Positions 1 through 13,300 of a stretch of 64,000 nucleotides of DNA are shown one piece after another. The stretch is from the NCBI RefSeq assembly GCF_047663525.1, contig NC_092591.1, positions 54,103,501-54,167,500 of the forward strand. Direction: 5' to 3'. The translations under genes and the position numbers were made by a program. The notes below the pieces were generated by a model. That model worked only from the letters and a program-made list of their open reading frames with translations, had not been told where the DNA came from and searched no databases. The stretch's first letter is position 1. The number at the start of each line of letters is the position of its first letter. The stretch is from Anas platyrhynchos. Taxonomy: Eukaryota > Chordata > Aves > Anseriformes > Anatidae.

Positions 1-1360
1 CGACCCCCCCCCAAGGCGGGAACTACAGCTCCCGGCACCCCCCGCGCATGCGCGGAGGCGCGGCGGAAGCGGGGCGTCTCCCCTCAGCGCCGGCCCCGCC
101 CCCCTTGCGCCGGCCGCCATTTTGTCACCGACTTTCACCCGCCGCCCGCCGGGGCGTTTTTTTTTTCTTAAAGGCGAAGCGGCCGCACAAAGCCGGCCCC
201 GCCGCCGGGGCCGCGCCGGGCCGGGCCCTACCGGCAACCGCCGCGGCGAGCGGCCGGCAGGCGGCCGGGGGGGCGGCGAGCGCTACCGGCCCCCCCCCCA
301 GCGGCCTCGCCCGCCGGCCCCGGGCCGCAGGGGGCAGCCGGAGGGGCGCGGGCGGCGGCGGTAGGAGGCGCCGCGGGGAGCGGGGCGGGCCCGGGCCGGG
401 CCGGGGGCGGCGGGGCCGGTGCCGGGGGGGGCGGGGGGGGGGCTGCGAGGGGAGGGGGGGAGCGTGAGGGGAGCGAGCGCGAGCGCGGCGGGCTCCACTG
501 CGCCTGCGCGGCTCGCGGCGCGCCGATTGGGCGCCGGTCCCGCCGCGGGGGCGGGCGCTGCGGGAGCGCGGGCGCTGATTGGCTGCGAGGCGGGGGGAGG
601 CGGGGAGGGGAGGAGAGGGGGGCGGGGCTCGCGCCTCGCACCGCCTCGCGATTGGCGGCGCGGGGGCGGGGAGGAGGGCGCCGATTGGGCGAGGCCGCCG
701 AGGGGGCGGGGCGGCGGGGCGGGAAGCAGCGCGGGGCGGCCGCCGCGGCCACTCCGCTCCCCGGCCCGATGCCGGCGGGCGGCGAGGAGGGGACCCCCGG
801 GCACGGCCCGACAGCCGCACCCCCTGCCCGCCGCCGCCCCCCCGCGCCCGCCGCCGAGCCCGGCGACGACTCCGGGGGCAGCCGCGTGCTGCGGGGCGGC
901 CGCGAGCGGGGCCGAGCCTCCGCCGCCAACACCGCCGCCGCTTCCTCGGCTTCGGGGGCGGCCGCCGCCTCCCGCCGCCGCAAGGCCGAGTACCCCCGGC
1001 GGCGCCGCAGCAGCCCCGGCGCCCGAGGAGCAGCCGCCGCCGCCGAGCAGCCCGCGGCCGAGCCGCCGCCCGCGGCCAGGAAGGGCGCCCCCCGCCTCGG
1101 GTGAGTGTCGGCACCGGGACCTGCCCCCAGGCGGGGTGTGCCGGGGTCGGTCGGCCACGGGGGGGCGGCTGCAGCCCCGTCCGGAAGGGCTTTGGGGCTG
1201 GCAGCCGGCGGTGTGGCCGTACAGCCCCACAGCTATCGGTATCGGGGCTGCTCGGTGCGCCCCTAACTGCGGGGTCCCTGGGGTGTGGGTGTAAGCAGCG
1301 TGGGCAGGGCTGGGGCTGCTCGCTGTGCTCTTACCCCGCGGCGTAACTTCCCCCGGGTGA
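1..1360 (+). promoter_or_regulatory. ZFP91: CpG-island promoter of ZFP91
   Basis: The first 1.3 kb is extremely GC- and CpG-rich and runs into coding exon 1. A ZNF143/THAP11-like motif (ACTACAGCTCCCGGCA, 22-37), an NRF1 palindrome GCGCATGCGC (44-53) and a YY1-type GCCGCCATTTTG (113-124) lie at its left edge. Four inverted CCAAT boxes (ATTGG) sit at 526, 578, 651 and 684 among GC boxes, 80-245 bp before the ATG at 769. There is no TATA box. The layout is that of a broad housekeeping promoter. The left cluster may mark a second start site or the promoter of a divergent neighbour outside the window (LPXN in mammals); that part is inference. Confidence 0.8.
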
Positions 1361-4300
1361 GGCAATCCCTGCTGGTATCAGCCTCTGCTCGCTTCAGCTT
1401 CCTCCAGATGAACTAACCCATATTGGTATAAGGGCTGGGAATCACCCTTTTGAGAACATCTCCATGTAGCACAGTTTCTCATTTCTGCTGCCCCACAATA
1501 AGATCTCCCTCTTACAATTACCTTTTATATTTTCCAGGTGCACGGATAAAGCAGCCGGTAAAGGTAAGGGCTCAACGCTTGTTCGTGCAGTTGTATTCCC
1601 TCCAGAAAGTCAGGGCTTTCCCATGAAGGTAGCCAAACATCTGCTGAATCGCCCTTCCAGGGAAAGCTCTGTTGCTTGGTGACGTGCGGGTGCTTTCCAA
1701 GGTCTCTCCCAAGATTGTGGAACTGCAGCAAGCTGCCAAGGAGGCTTGCATGTGCCCAACTTGCAAAAACTTTATTCCAAATAACCACTAGGGTGTTACT
1801 TCGCTATCAGAAGCTGAGACCATACGGTGCGGCGGTTTGACAGCTCTCGAGCAGCTGGTAAAATCCGTGCTGGCATCTGTTCTGCTGCTGTCAGGAGTAC
1901 AGGTGTGTGTGCTCAAGGGACAGCTGGAAGGTGGATGGAAATGAGAGCACTCAAATATTTACGCTTGTCCTTTTCTCGCCTCGCAGTACTGAGCGGGTGG
2001 TGAATCTTACGCATTGTTATTCCCTTAGGGATGAAATCAAAGTCTGGGGGGAGACGTGGGAGTGGCTTAATGAGTCTTATTGGGAAGGCCTTAATGATGA
2101 GGAACAGTGGCCAGGAGCAGAAGCTTTGTTTCTTCACTGTGAGCTCTGTCCATCTACATAACAGCTTTCTGTAGAAAAATATTAGAGGGCCTTGCTCCTC
2201 GCCCAGTGACTTCTGAAACAGTTGTCCCCCCACATTAATAAATAAATAGGTTTATGCAGTGTTGGTTTAGATCTGGTACGGGGAATCGTAACAGAGGATG
2301 AAATAGCAAGGGAGATCGTAGACCTGTGCAAATGAATTCACCTTCTCTGCTGGAGCTGCTCAGTTGTTGTTTGCTGGCTTTTGTGACTAGACTTCACAGG
2401 CTGCTTTTATTCTTGTAGTTCTTGAACTGTTTGATGTTATTCCTACGAGTCTATAACTTTATTCAGCTCGGGTATTGAAATCTGTCACAGCTGTAGTCAG
2501 TGAGGTGTACTCTTGCAGACCAAAACAGAATTAACCAATGTGTGTTGAGCTCCGACCCCACAAACACGTACATGTTTGCTGTTCACTCCATCCATCCTTC
2601 TACACTGTAAAAACTTCATCCTTCTGGGCCAAACTTTGCTGGAATATGTTCCATAAATATAAAAACATGGCATTGCCACTTAATATGTGTAAAAAGAAGT
2701 GATATCAGGAAATATTTTAATGGTGATTGCCAGTGTTTTGAATACCTGTAAGTAGAAATGTTTACCTTGCTGGATTGCCCCATTTTTACCCCAGCTTCTC
2801 AGGATGTTTTTGGAAGTGGCAGACGTTTGTCTGCTTGTTCCCGAGTTTGGTGTCTTGGGAGAGTGCCTTCTTAAACTTGGGTCTCCGAGAGATTCACTTG
2901 ACCTTGAATGTGAGATTAAGAAAAACATTTATTAAGTTTCTTGAGTCTTTATTATTATGAAACTTGCAGCCAACAAGATGCCACGAACCTTTGCGTGCAA
3001 ACTGGTGTTGCAGTAAAGTGCTGGGTGGGTCTGGTGGAGACTGGGAACGTCGTGTTTGCAGCTACCGGCTTGCCTTCTGACACGGGATTAATTCTCCTTC
3101 CGTGGTAGTTGGTAGTACAGGATAACAGCACAACACAAAGTTTTACATCTAGGTTGGAACACTAAATTTGCTTGAGCTCAACAGTTGCTGTTGGTGCCTG
3201 CATGCTGGGCGAGCAGTTGGTGCGAGTGCAGCACACGGTGATGTCCTCAGCATCTGCTGGAGAGGTGGGGAGCCTGGCACACCAAGGTTTGTCCAGTAAC
3301 ATCTGTAAGATCCTATACATCATATTTCAAAGTGAAATCGCCACTGCTGCTCTCAGAAAAGGAAGCCCAGAGGCGATGGCTGTGATGCCAGCTGATTTGT
3401 GCTGTCGGTCGTAATCAAACTGCCGTAACAGCAGAGCAAGTCGCCAAGGTTTGTGTTCTTCACGTGGAGCCACAGGATCCGAGGGTTTGCTGCTCGTTGG
3501 CTGCAGAGCAGGGCACAAAGGTCCGTCCGTGCAGGCCCCATGGGAAGCTTACTGCAAGGGTAAAGTCGAGGTGTGTTGTGTCAGAGCTGGCGTGCTGCTG
3601 TGCACCACGGCAGCTGCAGAGTCAGCGTACCGGTGGTGGTTCCTGCCCGGCCTGCTTAGTCATGCAAGTGCAATATTTCCTTCGTGTGCTCCTGTGGAAT
3701 ATTGGTGAGATAAGTACAACGTTTAATCTTTGCTTGAAAACGGATCCATACAGCTGTATAAATCCCATCCGACTTTCTACGACGCTGCGTGCTCTCGTGG
3801 AAATAATTCTCATTTCTGTTAGGCCCGAGTAATTACTGGAATATAGATTTAATGAATGTATTCCGTGTCCTCCACTCAGTGAATTGAAAATCAGGTGCTT
3901 ACAGTGCAGAGAGCGGGCACGAGCACGAGCTGGGGGGTGGAAGGCTGTTGTTAGGTGTTCCCAGCTTTGGAGAGCTCTCCTGGTGATTTGTTCCTCGCTA
4001 TTTCTCTTCCTGCTCTCTTGGTATGAGGCTACTGCAATGTGCTTTGTGGGTGGCTGGTATTTTAGCTGTGCTCCCATCACGCTGGCTTTTGGGCTGTGCT
4101 GAAGGGGAAGCCAGAGAGAATTACTTCAAGGACTGGGAAATGGTGTGGGGAACACGAGGCTTCTCTCTAGCAGCCTGCTTCTAACAGAGAAAAGACACAA
4201 GCCCACAAATTCAGAAGAGAGAGAAAAGTTTAGGGCTTGAACCGTACGAAGCTGTGCTGTAGGATAGATAACTCGTATTACACCTCGTTATTTGTGTTCT

Positions 4301-7300
4301 CAGAGCTTCATGCTGCTGTGGTAATGACTGCTTTTCTTGAGGCGTTTGTCAGTGTTTTGAAAGAGATGACACGACTTATAATCAAGCCTTCTAAAAACGT
4401 GCTGCATTTAAACAGCTCGGGCTGCCCGAGCCTACTCCGACTCCTGGGAGGATTTTCCTGTGCCCTGTGGGTTCAACTTCACAGATATTTTAGGGGAAAA
4501 AAAAGCTATTCGGATAGAGGCTTACAGCAGGATTTATTTCCTGACTGGTTTGTTGGTTGTGCCATCACCACATGGGGCATTAAAGATGTTTTACATGTTT
4601 AGTATGTGCAATTAAAGCCGTGCTCAGACAGGTGTACACGTTGTGATACAGTTGCTTTTACACCAGTCTCTCTGAAACTTAATAATTCATAGTTGATTCT
4701 TTTCCCTTCCCATAGTTGTACAGAGAAAGGTTCATGTTTTATTGCTGCAGGCTCACAGGAGGCGGGTAAATAAAAGCTCGAACATCTGAACAAGTGTGGC
4801 TGGAAACAGCTGATGCAGAGTCCCAACAGCTCCGATTTCTGGGAGTAATCGAGTGGATTTTCGGGTGCCAGCAGGGCAGAGCTGGAAGGCAGCAACGCGT
4901 GGTACCTCTCCTACAAAAGGCTGGCTTTAGCAGGCTGTGGGATGTGTGAGCACTGCTCTGGTCCTTGGCCCAGGCACGCTCTTAATGCTTGCTGCATCCA
5001 GTGGTAGTAAAAACAAAGGCAGCAAGCACCTGCCTGGGGGAAGATTGGCCTATAAAGTGATGCTTTTATATTTATTTATATGAATGGTGTGGGACCCTGG
5101 GATGCCCAGCACGCTGAGTGAGGATGGGATGCTACTGGGTAAGCTCTTGTAGAGAAGTAGAACAGTGCCCAGAGTCTGTTCTTTTGGTAACCTGAGCTAC
5201 TACAACAGAGCTGCAGCTCTGCACCGAGTTTCCTCCCAGGTTTCCTTCTTTTTTTTCCCTTTTCTGACTCTCAAGTGAATGTACCTCCATCACTCTGATG
5301 TATTTTCTGCCCTGGACGCTGTTAGCTGGAAGGCAACTGGGAAGGATCAGTGGGATGGTGAAACTACCCCAGAATTAAAGAAACTACCCCAGAATGGCAG
5401 CTGCTTTTAACACAAAGTTACTTAGTTAAGGGAGAGTTCAAGGTAGGAGGGACTCCAAGGTTTGACCAAAAGATCAAAGGGACCGGTAGGATTTCAAGGA
5501 GTGGATTTTTCCCCGTATCTCTTGACTGGCTTCCCGTAAGATGCTGGCACCCACCCAGCCTGCAACTGGCTCCTGCTGAGGCAGCTGGAGGAGGCAGATC
5601 TCTGCATGGGAGGGACTGCAGGGCAGTGTGAGTGCAGGGGCAGCTGCAGCCTTTCTAATTTAGTGTTTTCTTTGTTTCAGTCTCGAGACACTAGAGCAGC
5701 ATCTTCCTTTCTGGAAGGACAGAGCCTGATTAGCTGTAGTGACAACACTCGCTCCGTTTATCTTATCTTGCTCCTCTCTGTAATTAGCCGAACCCTGTGA
5801 GCTGAGGAGCACGTGGGCTTTGGTGCAGACACGTTTGTGGGAGGAGAGGGGCAGCACAGTACTCACCCGCACGGCCTAGGCTTGGCCAGGTCGAGTGTGG
5901 TACCCAAGCCAGGACTGAAAATAGCTGTAAGGTTAATTACTGCAAGGAGAAGTTAATTGGGAGACGTGGGCATCTCTTACGGATGACAGACGAGGACAAC
6001 CACGATGCAGATGTGAGTGGTACAGTGTCCTGCCTAACCTCAGAGGTGTGTGGAGGAATCCTAATTGTAATTTTACAATTTCAGTTGTAGATTGATCCTA
6101 ATCTTAATTGTAATATCTCTGGTGAGCCTTGTGATCACCTCTAAAGCCAGATCGGGTGGGTTAGACAGCGAAGCAGCGCGGGGAGTTCTGCTCTTCCCTA
6201 AGACAGCTGCCATCGCTGCTGTTCCTCTGTTTCTGGATGCGCAGGCTGGGTCCCTCGGAAAGTTATTTCTGTGAATTTAAAAGGAAATTTGGATATGGGA
6301 AAGAGACTGGAAACTCAATTTTAAAAAAAAAAAGGGACTTTGTGTTTTCTATTTCAGATTTCAGGCAAGCCCAAACACTTGTAGACAGTGCTGAAGTAGA
6401 TGTGAAAGTAAAAAAAGGGAGTTCATGAGGAAAGGCTTTAATATTAAACTCCCTGACCTCAGAGCAATGAGGCCAAGCTGCCAGGTGAGCAGTGCCTCAG
6501 GTGTGCTTCGTAGCAATCCATTCTGGGGGAGGTCTGCTTCAACTCCCTAAATGTGATCTATAAAATAGTAGCTCTTACCAAGAAATCACCACATGAATGA
6601 TCTTCCAAGGGAATAACCATCTTCTTGAGAGCAGCAGCATGTGTGAACGCTGGTAGAATGGTAGTGCTTGATGGGAAAACTCCTGGAGAATGGCTTCAAA
6701 GTGGCTTTGAGTTCGATTTACCGTTCAAAACTGAGGATGATCACGATTAGGAGTTGAAACCAACGTGAACTGTCTGTTTCATGAGATCCATACACCTTTT
6801 TTGTCTTCCTGGTTGCAGTCCATGCTTTGAGGGACTTGGCTGTGCACGTGTAAGGCATCAGACTTGGTTGCTGTTTCACAACGAACTTGCGAGGCCTTGT
6901 ATCCTATATTCCTTCTGATTTTTCAGAGGTTGGTGATTCCAGCTCAGTTGATAAGGGCTGAATACCAAACAAGATGCTGGAAGTTCAATTCAAAAGGCCT
7001 GATGCAAAATTAAAGAAGAATTTAGGTGGGAGGGGACCTCCAGAGGTCTCTGGTCCTGGGTTCAATCTGGAGTTTTCATCCTATTGCTCAGGGGCTTTCT
7101 CCATCCAGGTCGTGAAGCCCTCCAAGGATGGGGGTCACACAGCCGTGCTTCCAAGCCCCTCTTCCAGCCCGTAACTGTCCTCTTGGGGCAAACTGCTGGT
7201 GCTTGAGCAGCACAATCCCCCAAATCAGACAGCTGTGTAAAGGGATTTAAGGAAAAAGGAGGGAGTCAGAGCTGAGGCTAGAGCACGGGCCCTGTGCCCC

Positions 7301-10300
7301 ACTGCGGGTGCTTTGTGTGCTAATGCAGAGACAAACCTGGAGTGCTGAGCCTAGCCAGCTGCTTGGGATGGGTTTCTTTAGCATGTGGTAGGTGAAATAT
7401 CAAAAAGCATTTGAGTTCATCGAGGCCTGGTGTTCCAGCAACCACCAGAAAGTGAAATCAGGTGAACCGTACTTGGAAGCCTTAATTTTTGAAGGGATGA
7501 ACTTGCTCACCTATAATTTTCGGCAGCTCTGTTATCTTGCCAAAGCGTATCTGGAGGTCAGCCAAAAAGAAACCACCTGCAGAAGCCATAAATGAGCGCA
7601 GAGACCTCAGGCTAGCGGTGCTTGTGATGCTTCTTGCTCTAGCACGAGAGCAGAAACATCCAGTTTGGATTCCTCTGGATCAGTACCAGGTGAACGTTTC
7701 GGATTAAATATGTGCTTGGGGGATTCTCCAAACACAGCTCTTAACACGGACCGAATTTGAAACTAGTCTGTCATTAAACAGTTGCTGAGGTTTACAAATG
7801 GTTGTGTTACTCAGGGGAGATCAGAGCCAGCAAATAATCATCCTACACACCTTTATCAGAGGCAAACATGAGCTATTTTTAAATATTTGTGTCTTTACTC
7901 GGAGGCAGTGGGGAGCTGTGCTGTTCCACACCGTGCAAGGGGCATGAAATAACCGTGATGTTCACCTTTCTTCCTAGTAGCACTAACGGGATCGCAACGT
8001 GTGTTTCAGATCCCAAAGAAGAGAAGGAAGAGGAGGAGGTTTCCAGCCTCCTCAGCCATGGCTCAGCTGCCGGTGCAGCCCGGCCCAGCAGAAGCTGGCG
8101 CAGCAGCAGGTCGGCCGCCGCGGCCCGCCAGCGCGACACCGAGAACTCGCGTGCCTCCAGGTCCAAGACTGGCTCCCTGCAGCTTGTCTGCAAGTCAGAA
8201 CCAAACGTGGACCAGCTCGAGTACGGTACGTGGGCAGCCCTGGCTCGGAGGCAGATCCTGGGGACCTCTGAAGGGAGCTGCACGTGGCTGGTGCAGGCGT
8301 GGTGCCTCCTGCCACCAGTGCTCCTGGTGCCGAATGGTGGTGGAGGTATCTTGAGACAGGTGAGCTCGCTGCAGAGATTGCAGGTTGAAACTTACCGGTG
8401 GCTTTTCCTTTCAGAGGTCACAGAAGAGCATCAGTCTCCAGCTGGAATCAGGTAGGAAGCTCTTACTTTGCGGTGTTTCTTCATATTTAATGTCAAGATG
8501 GGGAAAAACACAATCTCAAGCTTTTCAAAGGCTTGTAACGTGGTCTGTGGAATGAATAGTAATTGTGCTCATGCAGTCCTGAACCTCTGTATTTTTGTTT
8601 TGGGTCGCTGATGGACTGCAGGTGTCAGGAGGTGTGGAGAAATGTATTTGATGTATTTGTATTTGAGATGTATTGATGTATTTGATCTCACCTTGTAGCT
8701 TTATTCCTTCTGCTGTAACTGGTTGGGCTCACGAGAAGGGGCTGCTCTGCCTAGCCTGTCTGCTTTGGCTGTCATTGTGCTCCTTAGGCAGTGCAAGCTG
8801 TTAGCTTTCTCCAGTCTTGTGGAATGTAAAAATGCAGTGTAAAAGTGTCATTCTTATCCCGTAGGGTGGTGTATGAATATTTTTGCAGTAGTACTGAAAT
8901 TGCTGCTGCTAAGCTCCTCTGTTCTCTCCTTCTCTCCCAGCAGCGATGACGAGGAAGAGATCCTTGTCAGCGAGGAAGAAGTTCCCTTCAAAGACGATCC
9001 AAGAGATGAAACCTACAAACCCCATCTAGAAAAGTATGTTAAATTACCTCCTTACTGTTTGTAGGGCAAGAACAATTGTGACATGATAGTTGAAGCTTAA
9101 TGTGACCCAGAGAACCTGTGTGACTTGCTGAGGTGAAATGGCTCCCATTGAACTGAGTTGCCCTACTGCCTACAGCTATTGGGACCATTTCTTTCTAGTG
9201 GTCTGAAGCTATTAGAGCCCTGCTGGCTGTCAGGTTCTCCAGCGATCCTACTTCCCAATTAGAAAAAGGGATTTGATTAAAGTATGAACTACTACCCAGT
9301 TTTTGCTTAAATCTCTGTAAAACGCAGACGCTACTTTTTAGTAGTATGGCAGGAGAGAAGCCCTTGGTGTTAGCATGTCAAAGAACCAGGTGCTGCCAGC
9401 CAGAGGTGCTCAAAAGAGGCTAAGAGGAGAGAGAGGCATGAGGGTGTCTTTGAATACATGCAGGTGGCCACTTAACATGGGAGTAATACGCTGTGGTTGT
9501 GTCTTTGTAGGGAAACTCCAAAGCAAAGGAGAAAAGCTGGCAAGGCAAAAGAGGAAAAAGAGAAGCAGAAAGAGATTAAAGTAGAGGTAAAAGAAGAGAG
9601 TGAGTTTCATGAAGATGAAGAGCCACCAAGGAAGTGAGTAACATTCTGGAACTGTATGTACCGGTCTGTATTACGTACTTGGCACTCCTGGTAGTGTACA
9701 AGGGTAGTTTGATTGTTGCTTTTCCCCTTCTGGGTCTGAAAGAATAGGGCAGAGCCTCTTGTACTCACAGAAGTGCAGCTTCCTAGTGTCTTGCCTGTGT
9801 TTGGCAAGGAAAAATGGTTCATGTTTTCATCTAGTTTAGGGAAAGTTTTTCCATAGTGTGGTTTAGTCAGCCTACCTGGATACAAGCACATACTGTGAAA
9901 TATTCAGAGTTCTTAAAAAATAGGCTTCAGCTGTGATGTCTGAAGTGTTAGGCTTATTAGACTGTGTTAGAAAGCAGTCTGGGAAGGCCAGTTCTCTTCT
10001 GCTGTGTGCCTGGAGAAGGATGGGAGAGCACTCTATGCATCAAGTGTCATTTTAGCATGTTCGGGACTAACACAACAAAGCCCAGGAAAAACAGCTGGGT
10101 TCTCCATCATTTTGGAGAAATAAAGAGAACAAACTTACATTGCCTAGTTGGTCACTGGTACTTGGAGTGGAGCCTCAAAATACTTGAGTATCTCACTTGA
10201 ACTTGATTCTGCAGCTTGCCTTCTGGCAAATGAGAGAGATGGGACTTGTGTCAGGGTCCAAATCATTAAGGTAGGCTGGAAAAAAAAAACAACTTTTGCA

Positions 10301-13300
10301 CTTGATCTCAGCCGTGAGAAATGGGAGCAAATGTGGCTCCCTCTGCTGGCCTGCGGTGCGGGGCTTTGCACGCCTCTGTTGGAACTTGTGGTGCTGTTTC
10401 TAAGCAGCTTTCTGTAGCAGGACTGATGTATTGTGGAGGGAAGTACAGATGTTTGTGTTTTGGAGAAGGTTTTCTCCTCCTAAAGGTGGCCTTTGCAGAC
10501 TTGTGGTTGTGTTGCTGGATTGGTGCTGCTTTTGCCCCTAAGAACCCGTGCAGCTTCTGAAGGCTTGGCCTGAACGCTGAGTGCCTGTGCAGCTTGTTTA
10601 CTGGCATGGCCTCGCCATCGATAAAGATGTCTCAGTACAGTCTAGAAAAGACTGACTGCATCAGCCTGCTGTTAAGTGGCTTGGTGCAGCAGTATGATCG
10701 AGCAGGCGCAGTGTTTGGGGTAGAGCTATTGCTTGGGGCTTGGATTTCACATGTAAGTGCAGGTCTGCTCAGAGCACAGATCCTATTTTGTCTTGACGGG
10801 TGTGTAAGCTGTTACTGTTAATTCAGACAACTGGAAAAATAGCTGCTGGACCATCAATCCCGTTCTTCCTAGCCTCCCAGACTGACGTGTTTCACGTGGT
10901 GTGAAATGTTGCCCAACAGAGCAGAGGAAATAAAAGGCACCATCAATTCTGGACTGTGTGGGCCAAATTATATGTTTATAAAAAATTCATTAGGATATGG
11001 GAGGGCTTGTGAGAGCAAACCACACAAAGCATTTACTTCGTGAGAATATTGCCTTCCTCTGAATCTGCATCAAACTTGGTCTTTATTGATTTATCTAGAG
11101 CTTGCATTAATGAGGCAATAGCTTGCTAACTGTCTGCAGCAGCGACTTATAAGAGCAGAATCTTGTGTGCTCACGTGCAGCCTGGAAAGGTCTGAATTTA
11201 ATCAAGGGCTGTGAGTTGTTCAGACAGTCGCAGGTTTAAAGGAAAAATGTGAAGCATGTGAAGCCTGGCAGAGGGTTTTTAAAATAGCAGTTCCTCACTT
11301 TATTGTGGCAGGAGACTTGGTAATTTGTGACCACAGCCTGCTGGGCTGTGGCTGCCTGGTACCTGTTTGCTGGTGTTTGATGGGCTGGGGATGGTGGGGC
11401 TGAGGCAATGCGGGAAAACGTTCTCACTGCTAGGTTTGGCACTAGTCTTGCAACCACAGCTCACTTGGCAGTGAGATCTGGTGTGAGATCTGCCACAAGA
11501 CACCAAATGCCACGCAGGAAAAAGTGTGACCCAGGTATCAAACATGTGAGGATTGTTCAGTCACAGGGACTGGTCTTCTGTGTGATGCAGGAGCTGTGCA
11601 AATTGCAGGGACAATTCAATGAAGGCCTGGTTACTTGCTTTCCTTAGGGCACCTGCCCGTCTACCCCAAGAGTAATAACTCCTTTGAAACTCCTTTGAAG
11701 CTCATCAGCCACTTTGATCCAGAGCAGGTGCCTGTTTAATTCCGAGTTGCTGGGTGCAGTGTTATTTTTCAGCCTAAAATTGCAGGAGAGTTCTGTAGTG
11801 TTGTAGCACACTGCTGAAAACCTCTGCCCAGTACCAATGTGAAGGAACCTCTTTGAATTCTCTCTGTATCTGCTGCAGGAGGGGAAGGAGAAGAAAGGAT
11901 GACAAGAGCCCGAGGTTGCCCAAGAGAAGGTAAGTGACACCCCTCTACTCAGTCATGCTCTGAAGACTTGTTCCTCAGTGTCCTACACAGATGTTCATTG
12001 TCTTAGAGGCATCTCTCTCACACAATACAGAAATCTGCATTAAAGGGAGAAAAAAAATATTAGCATGTACTGACTTCCCTGCTTTTTTTTCCATTTTTCC
12101 CCTGTGGGTGTTAAGTTTGGTTTCTTCCCAGCTGGTTTTTTAACCTTACCTGAGTTGACCCCTGCCCTGGCAGTGTACAGGGGTAAGGTTTAGGGGAGCC
12201 TTGCATCTGGGTTTTTTTCAGTTCTGGTGAAAGCCCTCAGATGTTTCTAGGAACAGAGCAGACTCTTGGCCAGAATCTCTATCAGCACGGCACAAACAGG
12301 AATACTGGAGCAGTGATCCCTTGCTCTCATGTTACCAACCTGCTCTCACGTTACTGAGCTGCACTCACGTTCATTTATCTCACGCTGCCTTCCCTTGGGA
12401 TTTCTCAGCTGACCTCTCTGCTCGTTTCCTTACCGACCTCTTAGGAAGAAGCCCCCGATCCAGTACGTCCGCTGTGAGATGGAAGGCTGTGGCACCGTCC
12501 TGGCTCACCCGCGTTACCTGCAGGTGGGCTGCGATGTTCTGCCACTTCCTGATGTGTGTGAGGGCAGGGGAGGGCCAGCTGCACCACGGCCTTCCACTGT
12601 GGAGGGGGCCATCTGGGATCAGAGGGCTTCAGCCATCATCTGAGCTGCATAAAGAGAGCTTACAGCCTTTCATTTCTCTTCTTTTCCAGCATCACATCAA
12701 GTACCAGCACTTGCTGAAGAAAAAATACGTCTGTCCCCATCCCTCCTGCGGTCGGCTCTTCCGCCTCCAGAAGCAGCTCCTGCGGCATGCCAAGCACCAC
12801 ACAGGTACGGGGAGCTGGGAGACAGATCCAAACTCCTCCTGGAACAGAGGGAGGGTGGAGGGGAAGCCTCCAGTGCTTACGGAGAGAGTGAAGCTAAGGC
12901 AGGTGGTACAGACTTGCAGCAGTGGGAGAATATTACTCACTCCCAGATTACAATCTTCTAAGGAAATGAAAGGAAATGGGCCATAGAGTTCTCGATTCAC
13001 CCTCTGGCAAGTATCATTCAGGGGTTCTGGAGAGGGATAAAACGAGCCAAGCTTTATCCTAATTTGCCACCCTTCAGCACTGGTCAGAATGGCTAATTAG
13101 CTCGTAGAGTCTTAATCATGCCTTAACTCTCCATCAGTTTCTGTGGTGTCCTGTGGGACACCTCCTCCCCTGCTGTCTGCTGGCCTCCCAGCACTTCTCG
13201 TCCTGCTGCTTCCTGGGCAGCTTTGCCTGCAGCGTGAGGGCAGGGAGAGCCAGCAGGGCTGCAGGGGAGTAACGCTGCGACTGGTGTTGCTTTTCAGATC

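Noticed and set aside
323-336. Second CTCF-like motif in the ZFP91 island
   Set aside because: GCCGCAGGGGGCAG shares the core only and has mismatches on its left side. In a G-rich island this is expected by chance.
125-1365. Long frames of 250-360 codons on both strands in the first 1.3 kb
   Set aside because: They are Pro/Arg/Gly/Ala-rich shadows of a CpG island. Only the frame from 769 matches ZFP91.
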